From Planctomycetota bacterium (GTDB taxonomy: Bacteria; Planctomycetota; Planctomycetia; Pirellulales; PALSA-1355), in the NCBI GenBank assembly GCA_003389325.1, contig QQVE01000044.1:124001-188000 (forward strand): DNA of 64,000 bases. Direction: 5' to 3'. Positions within the stretch are counted from its first letter, which is position 1. Each line of letters starts with the position of its first letter. Shown here piece after piece: positions 36,861 through 45,461 of the stretch. Under the pieces are notes generated by a model, which was not told the origin of the DNA, searched no databases, and saw only the letters and a program-made list of their open reading frames with translations. The position numbers were made by a program, and so were the translations under genes.

Positions 36861-37241
36861 TTACCACGGGCCGCGGATGTAGTAGTAGCCGAACTGCCGC
36901 GTGTCGCTGGGCCAGCCCGGGGTGGGCATGAAGCCGTAGGGCCGCCAACCGGCGCCCGGGGGGCCCGGCCAGGGGCGTTGGAACTGGTGGTCGATGCGCG
37001 TCATGCGCGACGAGACCGAGCCCCAGCCGTAGTCGGTCGTGAGCTCGGCCGTGGGAGGCACGACCACCGACACGGCCTGGCCGTACTGAACGTTGTAGTA
37101 GCGGCCGTGCCAGGGCCGCAGTGCCGCGCGGTAGCGGGCGTTGTGGCCGTGGTGCGTTTCGTCGAACGCGCTGGCCGCCATCGTGGTCGCTGCCAGCGCA
37201 GCGGCCGCCAGGGCCGGCACCAGGAGGGTGCGAAGTTTCAT
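36861..37241 (-). CDS. Small Tyr/Pro-rich secreted protein
   Basis: A 126-residue protein with a signal peptide (about residues 1-24, ending in TMAASA) and a mature part rich in Tyr, Pro, Trp, Gly and His (HGRYYNVQYGQAVSVVVPP, GAGWRPYGFMPTPGWPS). ATG 37241 follows AAGGAT. The next gene upstream encodes a protein of the same style, so the two may form a small family. A cell envelope role is only a guess. Confidence 0.65.
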   Translation of the reverse strand: MKLRTLLVPALAAAALAATTMAASAFDETHHGHNARYRAALRPWHGRYYNVQYGQAVSVVVPPTAELTTDYGWGSVSSRMTRIDHQFQRPWPGPPGAGWRPYGFMPTPGWPSDTRQFGYYYIRGPW

Positions 37242-37402
37242 GGCGGGAATCCTTGCAGGTGGGGTGGGGTGGCATGAGCGCCCGGCCACCGGGATGTCGG
37301 AGGTGGCCGGACGCCTGGAGGAGGAGCAACGGTTTCATCGGGCGCGGGCGGGCTGAAAGGTGGGAACCCGCCCAGCGCGTCGTTCATTGACCGGGTAGGC
37401 GT

Positions 37403-37723
37403 TTACCACGTGTAGTAGCGGACGCACGAGGTCGTGAAGCCGCCGTTGCGGTAGTACTTGTAGTACTTGCGGTGGTGGTGGTACATGAACTCGTGCGGGT
37501 TCAGCGGCGGATAGGTGATCCAGGTGTGGCCCACCAGCGGAGGCGTCGGACGCGGCGAGATATACAACTGCGCCGGCGTGCCTTGGCCGTAGATCGTGGG
37601 GCCGTTGTAGTAGTTGTTGAAGATGTCGGGATGCGAGGCCTCGGCCGTCGTACTCCCGACCAGGCCGAACAGGCAGGCCAAGGCCGCCACGGCCAACGTC
37701 GCGCGCAACTTGGAACAGACCAT
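37403..37723 (-). CDS. Small His/Tyr-rich secreted protein
   Basis: A 106-residue protein with a signal peptide (about residues 1-28) and an excellent AAGGAGG site before ATG 37723. The mature part has PDIFNNYYNGPTIYGQGTP, a HEFMYHHHRKYYKYYRNGG segment and ends FTTSCVRYYTW. The HHH and YY clusters suggest metal binding or surface association, but there is no known family match from memory. Confidence 0.65.
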   Translation of the reverse strand: MVCSKLRATLAVAALACLFGLVGSTTAEASHPDIFNNYYNGPTIYGQGTPAQLYISPRPTPPLVGHTWITYPPLNPHEFMYHHHRKYYKYYRNGGFTTSCVRYYTW

Positions 37724-38158
37724 CTTCGGATTCCTCCTTGAGAAGGGACGTATGCGAAGCACTCTTCGCCCGCTGGTAATTGGCAGCCGCGGCAACCGAG
37801 AGGCGCCGTGCTGTCACGGGCAGGAGTGGGGACGGGTTGGGTCGCGTGAGGGGCCTTCGTGACCCCGGCTTGTCTCCGGAATCGGCCCCCACAAGAAATC
37901 TCGGCCGGCGCCGCTTCTGCGAGTGAGTCTTTGTGGGTGGGATGTCGCAATTAGACCTGTTTTGCCGTGCCTACGGGTGCGACTGCGGCTGACTCGGCTG
38001 CGTATAATCGGTATATTCGGCACAGACGGAATTCCCTTCCACGCAGGCCCTCACGGATGGACGAGCCTCGACAGGACAGCCGACGGGGCGAACCCACCGC
38101 ACCCCCCAGCCGTCGGACCTCCCCGCAGGCTTTGCCAACTCGGATGATTTGAACCCCA
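37724..38158. other. Divergent intergenic region upstream of the topoisomerase genes
   Basis: No gene seen. A TATAAT at 38003-38008 could be a -10 box for the topoisomerase VI operon, about 150 bases upstream of its start, but the matching -35 position is poor. No operator-like repeat was identified. Confidence 0.45.
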
Positions 38159-40240
38159 ATGCCCAGGCAACCCAGCAAGAACGGTCAACACGCGCGCGGC
38201 CGGACAGCCTCCGACGCGGCCGGCGACACCGGCGCAACCACCGCCAGCAACGGACACGCTTCCAAGCGCCGCCGGGCCACCGCGCAGTCGATGGCCGCCA
38301 GCCAGCGCGATATCTCGGTCAGCGAGTTCTTTGCCAAGAACCGCCACCTGCTCGGCTTCGACAATCCCCGCAAGGCCCTGCTGACCACCATCAAGGAGGC
38401 GGTCGACAACTCGCTCGACGCCTGTGAAGAGGCGGGGATCGTGCCCGAGATCTGGGTACACGTCGAGCAAACCGGAGCCAACCGCTTCAAGGTCGGCATC
38501 CAGGACAACGGCCCGGGCATTCTCAAGAAGCAAATTCCGCTGATCTTCGGCAAGCTGCTATACGGCTCGAAGTTCCACCGCCTGCGGATGAGCCGCGGCC
38601 AGCAGGGCATCGGCATCAGCGCCGCGGGCATGTACGGCGTGCTCACCACGGGCAAGCCGGTGAAGATTGCCTCGAAGACCTCGGCCCGCAAGCCGGCCCA
38701 CTACTACGAGATCAAGATCGACACCAAGAAGAACCTGCCCGAGATTCTCAACGGGCGCGGCGAAGGGGTCGACATTCCGCCCGGCGAAGCCGGCTGGAAG
38801 TACATCGAAAAACACGGCATCGAGTGGGTCGAAGTGCAGCACGGCACCCGGGTCACGATCGAGCTGGAGGGCAAGTTCGTTCGCGGCCGCGGCAGCGTCG
38901 ACGAGTATCTGGAACAAACCGCGATCGCCAACCCGCACGTCACGATCCACTACCTCGATCCGGAAAGCGGCTCGGACCCGGCCAACGAGAAGCTCTACGA
39001 GCGCTCGACCGATCAACTGCCCAAAGAGCCCAAGGAGATCAAGCCGCATCCCTACGGCATCGAGTTGGGCATGCTGATGACGATGCTGGCCGACGCCCGG
39101 GGGATGACGCTCTCGCAGTTCTTGACCTCGAGCTTCAGCCGGGTCAGTTCGGGCGTGGCCAGCCGCGTGTGCCAGACGGCCGGACTGAAGCCCCGTGCCA
39201 GCACGCAAAAAATCGGCCGCGGCGAAGCCGACAAGCTGTTTCACGCGCTGCAGGAGACGAAGATCTCGTCCCCCTCGACCGACTGCATTTCGCCGATCGG
39301 CGAGGAGCTGTTACTCAAGGGACTGCACCAGGTCGTGCCGGGTGAGTTCTACGTGGCGGCCACGCGGCCGCCGGCCGTGTATCGCGGCAACCCATTTCAG
39401 ATCGAGGTCGCTCTGGCCTACGGTGGCACGACCGGCGCCAATCGCGTGCCGCTGGAAGTGCTGCGCGATCTGCTGGCCGAGTGCGACGCACGCACGCTAC
39501 GGCAGTTCTTGACGACCACGTTCTACGGGCTGGGCACCGATGCGGCCGACCAGATTATCAAGGCGGCCGGTTTCGGCTCGCGCACCTCGCCCAGCAAGCT
39601 GAAGCCGGCGGAGATCAAGCGGCTGCACGAGGCGATGACGTCGGTGAACCTCGAGGCGGGCCAGACGATGAACGTGCTGCGCTATGCCAACCGCGTGCCA
39701 CTGCAGTTCCAGCACGCCGCCTGTGCGATCACCCAATCGGTGATGAGCACCAACTGGCGCTCCTACGGCCTGACCCAATCGCGCGGCCAGCTTCCCAGCG
39801 GGCCGGTGACGATCATGGTGCACATGGCCAGCGTGTGGGTTCCCTTCACCAGCGAATCGAAGGAGGCGGTCGCCGGCTATCCGGAAATTCAAAAGGAGCT
39901 GCGCCTCGCGCTGCAATCGGCCGGCCGCAAGCTGGGCATGTACCTGCGGCGGCGGATGAAAGTCAAACAGGAAGGCGAACGCCGCAACATCTTCCTCCGC
40001 TACCTGGGCGAAGTGGCTTCGGCCGTCAGCGATATCAACAAGACCGACCGCAAGAAACTGTACGACCAGTTGATGCTGGTGGCCAAGAAGAAGACCGCCA
40101 CGGCCGATATGAGGCTCGACGAGCGCGGCCAGGTCATCGAAGCCGAATTGGAAGAAGACCCCAGCGTTCTGATCGTCAACGAACCTGCCGAAGTGGGCAT
40201 CCGCAACCCGGAAACGAAAAATGGCCAAGCGACCTCGTAA
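38159..40240 (+). CDS. top6B: DNA topoisomerase VI subunit B
   Basis: A 693-residue ATPase subunit of a type IIB topoisomerase, which with subunit A relaxes and decatenates DNA by ATP-dependent double-strand passage. The GHKL (Bergerat) ATP site is complete: Asn84 in KEAVDNSLDACEEAGI, Asp116-x-Gly-x-Gly120 in DNGPGI, and GQQGIGISAA at 147-156. ISVSEFFAKNRHLLGFDNP and FGKLLYGSKFH are diagnostic of Topo VI B rather than gyrase or MutL. A basic, low-complexity N-terminal extension of about 48 residues precedes the conserved start. The subunit A gene overlaps its end by 20 bases, indicating coupled translation. Confidence 0.95.
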   Translation: MPRQPSKNGQHARGRTASDAAGDTGATTASNGHASKRRRATAQSMAASQRDISVSEFFAKNRHLLGFDNPRKALLTTIKEAVDNSLDACEEAGIVPEIWVHVEQTGANRFKVGIQDNGPGILKKQIPLIFGKLLYGSKFHRLRMSRGQQGIGISAAGMYGVLTTGKPVKIASKTSARKPAHYYEIKIDTKKNLPEILNGRGEGVDIPPGEAGWKYIEKHGIEWVEVQHGTRVTIELEGKFVRGRGSVDEYLEQTAIANPHVTIHYLDPESGSDPANEKLYERSTDQLPKEPKEIKPHPYGIELGMLMTMLADARGMTLSQFLTSSFSRVSSGVASRVCQTAGLKPRASTQKIGRGEADKLFHALQETKISSPSTDCISPIGEELLLKGLHQVVPGEFYVAATRPPAVYRGNPFQIEVALAYGGTTGANRVPLEVLRDLLAECDARTLRQFLTTTFYGLGTDAADQIIKAAGFGSRTSPSKLKPAEIKRLHEAMTSVNLEAGQTMNVLRYANRVPLQFQHAACAITQSVMSTNWRSYGLTQSRGQLPSGPVTIMVHMASVWVPFTSESKEAVAGYPEIQKELRLALQSAGRKLGMYLRRRMKVKQEGERRNIFLRYLGEVASAVSDINKTDRKKLYDQLMLVAKKKTATADMRLDERGQVIEAELEEDPSVLIVNEPAEVGIRNPETKNGQATS

Positions 40241-41384
40241 AGCGTCCGACAAGAAAAAGGCCGACACCGAAAAAGTCGTGCTCACCGACCGCGACAAGAA
40301 AACGCTGCGCGACCTGCTGGGGTTGGCCGACCGCATCGTCAACGACGCACAGAAGAAGCGCGATCCCTACCTGGAGATCCCCACCCGGGCGCTGTCCAAC
40401 GTGCGCTACAACAAGACGCGGCGTCGGATCGAAATGGGCTCGAACAAGAACCGCCGCGAGCTGTTCAACCTGTCGCAGGCCAAGAGCTACATGCAGACCG
40501 TGCTGGTGGCCAGCGGCTGCAAGCAATTAATCGAACAAGGCAAGACGCTCAGCTTGCGAGGTCTGTACTACAAGTTGAAACGGGACGTCGAGGGCACGAA
40601 GGAACCGACTTTCGTCGATCAGGGTGAGTGCGATCCGGTCATTGAGGACGTCGAAGTCGGGCTCAACAGCCTCCGCGAAGAGCTGCACCTGTACGCCTCG
40701 AACCGCGGCAACCTGGCGGGGCCGCTGGTGCTGTTCGACCACGCCACGGGCGACGAAATCGACTGCGCACGCATGGGCTCGGCCGGCTACAGCATTCCCT
40801 CGATCGTCGAGAACGACGTGATCGAGTTCAAGAAGTGCACGGCCAAGTTCATCCTGCACGTCGAAAAGGACACGGTCTGGCGTCGATTCGCCGAAGACAA
40901 GTTCTGGCAGAAGCACAACTGCATCCTGACGCACGGCAACGGCCAGCCGCCGCGCGGCGTGCGCCGCATCCTCAGCCGCCTGCACCACGAGTACAAGCTG
41001 CCGGTGTACTGCCTGCTCGATAACGACCCCTGGGGGTACTACATCTACAGCGTGATCAAGCAGGGCTCGATCAACCTGGCCTTCGAGTCGCAGCGGATGG
41101 CGATCCCCGATGCCAAGTTTTTGGGCCTCCGCAGCAAGGACTACGAGCGCTGCGAGCTCTCGCCCAGCGTGAAGATCAGCCTCAGCGACACCGACATCAA
41201 GCGCGCCAAGCAGATCGCCAGCTACCCCTGGTTCGAGCACAAGAAGGCCTGGCAGAAAGAGATCCAGCAGATGCTCAAGAACGGCTTCAAGATGGAAGTC
41301 GAATCGCTGATCTCCAAAGACATCACCTACGTCACCGAGCAATACACCCCGGCTCGGCTCGAAGAAGGCGACTGGCTGGACTAG
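40221..41384 (+). CDS. top6A: DNA topoisomerase VI subunit A (Spo11-like)
   Basis: A 387-residue DNA-cleaving subunit. The catalytic tyrosine lies in SLRGLYYKLKR (Tyr116 or Tyr117, in the R-x2-Y(Y) context). The Toprim metal site is seen as Glu215 (LHVEKDTVWRRF) and Asp267/Asp269 (LLDNDPWGYYIYS). LTHGNGQPPRGVRRILSRL is the conserved Spo11/Top6A block. The N-terminus is Lys-rich. Its ATG lies inside the end of top6B. Both subunits look intact, so an active heterotetramer is expected. Topo VI is mainly an archaeal and plant enzyme. Confidence 0.95.
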   Translation: MAKRPRKASDKKKADTEKVVLTDRDKKTLRDLLGLADRIVNDAQKKRDPYLEIPTRALSNVRYNKTRRRIEMGSNKNRRELFNLSQAKSYMQTVLVASGCKQLIEQGKTLSLRGLYYKLKRDVEGTKEPTFVDQGECDPVIEDVEVGLNSLREELHLYASNRGNLAGPLVLFDHATGDEIDCARMGSAGYSIPSIVENDVIEFKKCTAKFILHVEKDTVWRRFAEDKFWQKHNCILTHGNGQPPRGVRRILSRLHHEYKLPVYCLLDNDPWGYYIYSVIKQGSINLAFESQRMAIPDAKFLGLRSKDYERCELSPSVKISLSDTDIKRAKQIASYPWFEHKKAWQKEIQQMLKNGFKMEVESLISKDITYVTEQYTPARLEEGDWLD

Positions 41385-41407
41385 CCACTGTGAAGCACGC
41401 GCGGCCC

Positions 41408-42763
41408 CTAGAACGGCGCCGAGTTGGGCGTCGGGATCTCGCGTTTCGCGGCCGGGTAGCGGTCGTGGTTGGCGGCCCACCACGTGCGCCACTTCTCGTA
41501 GGGGCCTTCGCACGAGAGCCAGGGGCCCGACTGCCAGGTCTTAGCGTCCAGGCCCTGGTTGCGGCCCGTGAGCCGTTCCAATCCCCGCGCGGCGTGAAAC
41601 CGCACGTCGGCGTTGGCGTCGGTCAACAGCGCGATCAACTCGGCGATGCGGCGTGCCTCGGCCACGTCGGCCACGATCCGCGCCGCGGTGGCGCGCTGTT
41701 GCACCTGGGGGGTGTCTCGTGTGGCAGCCAGATACGCCAACAGCGGCGGCACGCCGTCATCGCCCAACCGGCGCAGCTCCTCTTCGTACAGCAGCGAGAG
41801 TTTCGCGGCGCCCACCTTGGCCAGCAATCGATTGACGCGCTCGACCAGTTCGGGATGGTCCGCCCCGCGCAGGGCGATGACCCCGGTCACCCAGGCCGTT
41901 TCCAAGAGCGCGTCGCGAGCCTCGGGATCGTCCTCGACCCGCCCCTCGACGATACGCACCTGCTTGCCCGGCCCGACTTGTCGCGAGCGGTTGGAAGTCT
42001 GCACGCAGGCCATGCCGTCGACGACGGTCAGCCGCACCGCCGGCCGCTGGCAGTCGACGGCGAACCGGGCCGCCCCTTGCGGTGTGATCGTGCCGCCGCC
42101 GGATTGGATTTTCAGCCGCTTGCTCTCCGGCAGGCTGATCGCAAACAGTCTGCCGCGATGCACTTCGACGGCTTCCGACCCGTGCAGTTTGACCTCGGTG
42201 TTGCAGTCGAGCCGCAGGGCATTGCCGTCCTTCATCGTCAGTTCGCAGCGAGCCGTCGGCCCCGTGCGGACGATCGAATCGCGCGCAATCGGCGCCGCGG
42301 GCGGGCAGGTGAAGACGGGCAAGTGCCGGGCCATCTGCACCTCCACCGGCCCCGAGGCCGCCGCCATACGGGCGATTGGCTGCCGAACCGCAGCGTTCGC
42401 CTTGGCAGCATCGTCCCGCCAAGGCCGAAACACGGCCGCCGCCAATAGAAAGCCCGCCGCCACGCCGGAAAGCGCCTCGGGCCAGGCGAGCCCCGTGGGC
42501 TGCTGCGCTGGCGGCGAGGGGGACGGGGTTGCTGTGCTCGCCTCGTGCACCGCCAGCACGACCCGATCGGCTAATTGCGCTGCCGCCCGACGTCGGGGCG
42601 CGAAGGCGGTGCGCAGCTCGCCGTCGATGGCCTGTAGTGCTTCGGCGGCCGCTTGGCACGCGGCACATTCGGCCAGGTGCGCTTCCAGTTCCGCCGCCTG
42701 CTCCTCGGGCAGCTCTCGGTCGGTCCAAGCATTGAACCCGCTCTGAAACTCGTCACAACGCAT
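41408..42763 (-). CDS. Anti-sigma factor with zf-HC2, FecR-like and HEAT-like regions
   Basis: A 451-residue membrane protein. The N-terminal anti-sigma zinc finger has Cys3, His29, Cys33 and Cys36 (HLAECAACQ). A Pro-rich linker leads to a membrane segment (about residues 92-112). The outside part begins with a FecR-like region (about 150-270, SIVRTGPTARCELTMKDG, FAISLPESKRLKIQSGG). It continues as Ala/Leu-rich helical repeats (about 280-410) with a HEAT-like pair ending ANADVRFHAARGLERLTG. It starts 5 bases after the ECF sigma gene, so it should hold that sigma factor inactive until a signal is sensed. Confidence 0.85.
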   Translation of the reverse strand: MRCDEFQSGFNAWTDRELPEEQAAELEAHLAECAACQAAAEALQAIDGELRTAFAPRRRAAAQLADRVVLAVHEASTATPSPSPPAQQPTGLAWPEALSGVAAGFLLAAAVFRPWRDDAAKANAAVRQPIARMAAASGPVEVQMARHLPVFTCPPAAPIARDSIVRTGPTARCELTMKDGNALRLDCNTEVKLHGSEAVEVHRGRLFAISLPESKRLKIQSGGGTITPQGAARFAVDCQRPAVRLTVVDGMACVQTSNRSRQVGPGKQVRIVEGRVEDDPEARDALLETAWVTGVIALRGADHPELVERVNRLLAKVGAAKLSLLYEEELRRLGDDGVPPLLAYLAATRDTPQVQQRATAARIVADVAEARRIAELIALLTDANADVRFHAARGLERLTGRNQGLDAKTWQSGPWLSCEGPYEKWRTWWAANHDRYPAAKREIPTPNSAPF

Positions 42764-42768
42764 TGTCG

Positions 42769-43326
42769 TTACCTCTGCATTCCGCTAAGTCGTTCCCGTA
42801 GCATGGCGCGGGCCTTGGTCAGCCGGGCGTTGACCGTGGCGGCCGAAACGCCCAGCGCCGCCGCCACGTCGCGATACGTCACGTCGTCGTAGTAGTACAT
42901 CAGGATCACCTCGCGATACGGCTCCGGCAGCGTGGCAACTTCGGCCAGCAGACGCTGCTGGTCGTCGCAGCGGGCCGCCATTTCGTCGGGCGATTCGCCC
43001 GAGTGCGCGACCCAGTCGTCGACGTGCCCGTCGCACATGGCGTCGAGCGATACCTGCTGGGCCTGGCGGCTCTTGATCCAGTCGAGCGACACCCGCGAGG
43101 CGATGCCGCACAGCCAGGGGCCGAACTTGGCCGGATCTTGAAGCGTCGAGAGGGCTCGCAGCCCCCGGAGCAGGGCCTCTTGGGCAAGCTCTTCGGCCGT
43201 GTGGGCCGAGCGGACCCTGGCATGGCACACGGCCAGCACGCGCGCACTGTACCGGCGCACGAGTTGTTCGTAGGCGGCCGTTTGACCGCCTTGAGCCAGG
43301 CAAACCAGGTCGCTATCCGAGGCCAT
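42769..43326 (-). CDS. ECF-type RNA polymerase sigma factor
   Basis: A 185-residue sigma factor. Region 2 (about residues 20-90) has AAYEQLVRRYSARVLAVCH and AEELAQEALLRGLRAL, followed by FGPWLCGIASRVSLDW. Region 4 (about 125-180) has LPEPYREVILMYYYDD and VTYRDVAAALGVSAATVNAR. There are no other domains. The start is ATG 43326. It is the first gene of a two-gene operon with its anti-sigma factor and is transcribed away from the HEWGTF gene. Confidence 0.93.
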   Translation of the reverse strand: MASDSDLVCLAQGGQTAAYEQLVRRYSARVLAVCHARVRSAHTAEELAQEALLRGLRALSTLQDPAKFGPWLCGIASRVSLDWIKSRQAQQVSLDAMCDGHVDDWVAHSGESPDEMAARCDDQQRLLAEVATLPEPYREVILMYYYDDVTYRDVAAALGVSAATVNARLTKARAMLRERLSGMQR

Positions 43327-43406
43327 TGGCAATTGCTCCGCCGCGCGCCGGCGCCGCCAGGGTGCGCCTCCTGTGTTCCTAGGTAGATGACGAGCGAGTC
43401 ACGGAA

Positions 43407-43447
43407 GTTAATACCCTCGACAAAGTTTTTGCCGAGCAGGTATTAAC
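43407..43447. promoter_or_regulatory. 41-bp imperfect palindrome between divergent genes
   Basis: Outer arms GTTAATACC (43407-43415) and GGTATTAAC (43439-43447) pair perfectly. Inner arms CTCG/CGAG extend the symmetry around an AT-rich centre. It lies between the ECF sigma gene (minus) and the HEWGTF gene (plus), 80 and 77 bases from their start codons. It could be a regulator site serving one or both. Confidence 0.5.
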
Positions 43448-43524
43448 CCGGCAGGTCCACTCTACAGGTTTTCGAGAGGCGTTGTTTGCCATCCATACGC
43501 AAAATCGAATGCGGAGGGACCACC

Positions 43525-44859
43525 ATGAGCCGAAAAACACGCAATATCGGGGCCGGAACACTGGGCGTGGGGCTCGCCGTCCTGGCGGTGCTCGTTCCAC
43601 TCACCGCGCTGCAAGGCGACGATGTGGGGGGATCCGACTTGGGCAAGACTTCGCTTCAGACGGGCCAGCCGCAGGGCAAGCTGGTGGTGCACGAGTGGGG
43701 CACGTTCACCAGCTTCACCGGCAGCGACGGAGTGAACCTCGAGTTTCGCCCTCTGGTCACGAACGACCTGCCGAAATTCATCCACAGTCCGGCTGTCTTG
43801 CTCGGCAAGGGCCGTATCGGAGCGCAGCAGCGGATGGAAACGCCCGTGACGTACTTCTATACCGACCGGCCGCGCAGCGTGAACGTACGCGTCGACTTTC
43901 CCCGCGGCATGCTCACCGAGTGGTTCCCGCCGGTCCGCGGGTTCGACACCGGTGCTGCGCATAAAGAACGGTCGATGGGCAACGCCTACCTGGATTGGAA
44001 AACCGTGAAGCTGATTCCGCCGGAGCAGTTTGCCGACGTACGCGTTCGCAACAAAGACGGCCAACCCGTTCCCGCCACACTGCCCGACGTGGGCGAAAAC
44101 GAACACTACGGGCAAGCCCGCGCCACCGACTCGGCGATCGTCGAGGTCTACGACGGGGATCGCTACAGCTTCTTCGAGAAGTTTCTGTTCTATCGTGGCC
44201 TGGGCAATTTCGAGCTGCCGCTCGAGATGGTCGCCCGGGGCCAGGACCGGTTCACGATCACCAACTCCAGCCACGAGGCCAGCGGTGCGCTGATCCTGGT
44301 GAGCATCGACAACGACCGCGTGCGCTTTGTGGAGCATGCGCCGGTCGATCCACAGTCGTCCATCGAGATCGAGCTGCCCAAGAGTACGTCCAGCGTCGAA
44401 GCGCTGGCCGCGGCCACGGTCGAGGCGCTAACCGCCACCGGGCTGTACCAAAAGGAAGCCCAGGCCATGGTCAACACCTGGCGCACCAGTTGGTTCGAAG
44501 AGTCCGGCACGCGGCTGTTCTACCTGGTGCCGGAAAAGCTGACCGATGAACTGCTGCCGTTGACGGTGGAGCCGAAGCCCGACGAGCAGGTGCGCGTGCT
44601 GGTCGGGCGGTTAGAGACGCTCACGCCGGAGGACTGCGTGCGCCTGGTCGAAGAACTGGCAGGCGAGCAGGCTTCGGCCGAAAGCGTTGCCACGGAACTG
44701 GCGCGGCTGGGACGATTCGCCGCGCCGGAAATCGAGTTCGTGATGGCTCAGACCAAGGAAGCGTCGGCGCAGGCGCGGCTCAAAGAGATTCTGGCCGAGA
44801 TTCGCGAGAAGCGTGATCGGTCAGTGTCGGCGTTCCTGGGCGCTCCTGCCAGTCGCTGA
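43525..44859 (+). CDS. Exported planctomycete protein with HEWGTF motif, function unknown
   Basis: A 444-residue protein with an N-terminal membrane or signal segment (about residues 8-31). Next comes LVVHEWGTFTSFTGSDG, a motif seen at the start of a conserved planctomycete/verrucomicrobial protein family with no known activity. Further conserved-looking blocks are METPVTYFYTDRPRSVNVRV, DFPRGMLTEWFPP, SFFEKFLFYRGLGNFELP and the C-terminal helical region after residue 360. GGAGGG lies 6 bases before ATG 43525. Its 3' end overlaps the convergent gene by 80 bases. Being divergent from the ECF operon, it may be a target of that sigma factor. Confidence 0.75.
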   Translation: MSRKTRNIGAGTLGVGLAVLAVLVPLTALQGDDVGGSDLGKTSLQTGQPQGKLVVHEWGTFTSFTGSDGVNLEFRPLVTNDLPKFIHSPAVLLGKGRIGAQQRMETPVTYFYTDRPRSVNVRVDFPRGMLTEWFPPVRGFDTGAAHKERSMGNAYLDWKTVKLIPPEQFADVRVRNKDGQPVPATLPDVGENEHYGQARATDSAIVEVYDGDRYSFFEKFLFYRGLGNFELPLEMVARGQDRFTITNSSHEASGALILVSIDNDRVRFVEHAPVDPQSSIEIELPKSTSSVEALAAATVEALTATGLYQKEAQAMVNTWRTSWFEESGTRLFYLVPEKLTDELLPLTVEPKPDEQVRVLVGRLETLTPEDCVRLVEELAGEQASAESVATELARLGRFAAPEIEFVMAQTKEASAQARLKEILAEIREKRDRSVSAFLGAPASR

Positions 44860-45433
44860 TGACCGCGGCCAGCCACTCGCGCTCGGGTTCGCGGAGGCTT
44901 TGGCCGATTTCGATGCGGTCCGCGCCGTCGTCGAAGTAGAGACGCGGGCGCGGGCCGCCACGGGCGAAGATGATCTCACACGCGTGGCGATCCTTTTCCA
45001 CCTGCTTGCGGCGATCGAAGAAACGCGACTCGCTCGGATTGGTTTGCTGCATGCCGAATCCGGGATAGAACAAGTGCACCGGCGGCGCCGTGCCCGAATC
45101 GTAGTAAAACGATTCCCGCATCAGCGTAATGCTCTCTCGTTGCCGCGGGCGCGCGAAGAGGTACAGCATAAACATCCCAAACAGACCGCCGGCGGCCCAG
45201 AGGGCGAGCCAAAGCAACAATCCACCGATCCGCGATGCATCGTTGGCGTTTTTCAACTCCCCGACCAGATTCACGAGCCCAGCAGTCCAAGCGACGAGCA
45301 GCAACACGCTGAACAATACGGAGACGAATACGCGCACGATCCAGCTTGCGGGGCGCAGCCAACAGTAGGTACGCCCGTCGACGTCGTCGACGATCTCGAT
45401 CTTGGAACCCTTCGGGAGCGGCAGTTCGTGCAC
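44780..45433 (-). CDS. Membrane protein of unknown function, tandem paralogue B
   Basis: About 217 residues, with the start put at GTG 45433 so that the protein begins VHELPLPKGSKIEIVDDVDG, matching its neighbour. Two hydrophobic segments (about residues 32-60 and 70-100) are followed by a soluble domain with SFYYDSGTAPP, LYFDDGADRIEIGQSLREPE and REWLAAVISDWQE. It carries an 18-residue tail beyond the paralogue's end, which overlaps the convergent HEWGTF gene. A TTG at 45454 is an alternative start. The function is unknown. Confidence 0.7.
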   Translation of the reverse strand: MHELPLPKGSKIEIVDDVDGRTYCWLRPASWIVRVFVSVLFSVLLLVAWTAGLVNLVGELKNANDASRIGGLLLWLALWAAGGLFGMFMLYLFARPRQRESITLMRESFYYDSGTAPPVHLFYPGFGMQQTNPSESRFFDRRKQVEKDRHACEIIFARGGPRPRLYFDDGADRIEIGQSLREPEREWLAAVISDWQERPGTPTLTDHASRESRPESL

Positions 45434-45461
45434 GGGGCAACTCGGAGTGATCAAAGGTGGG

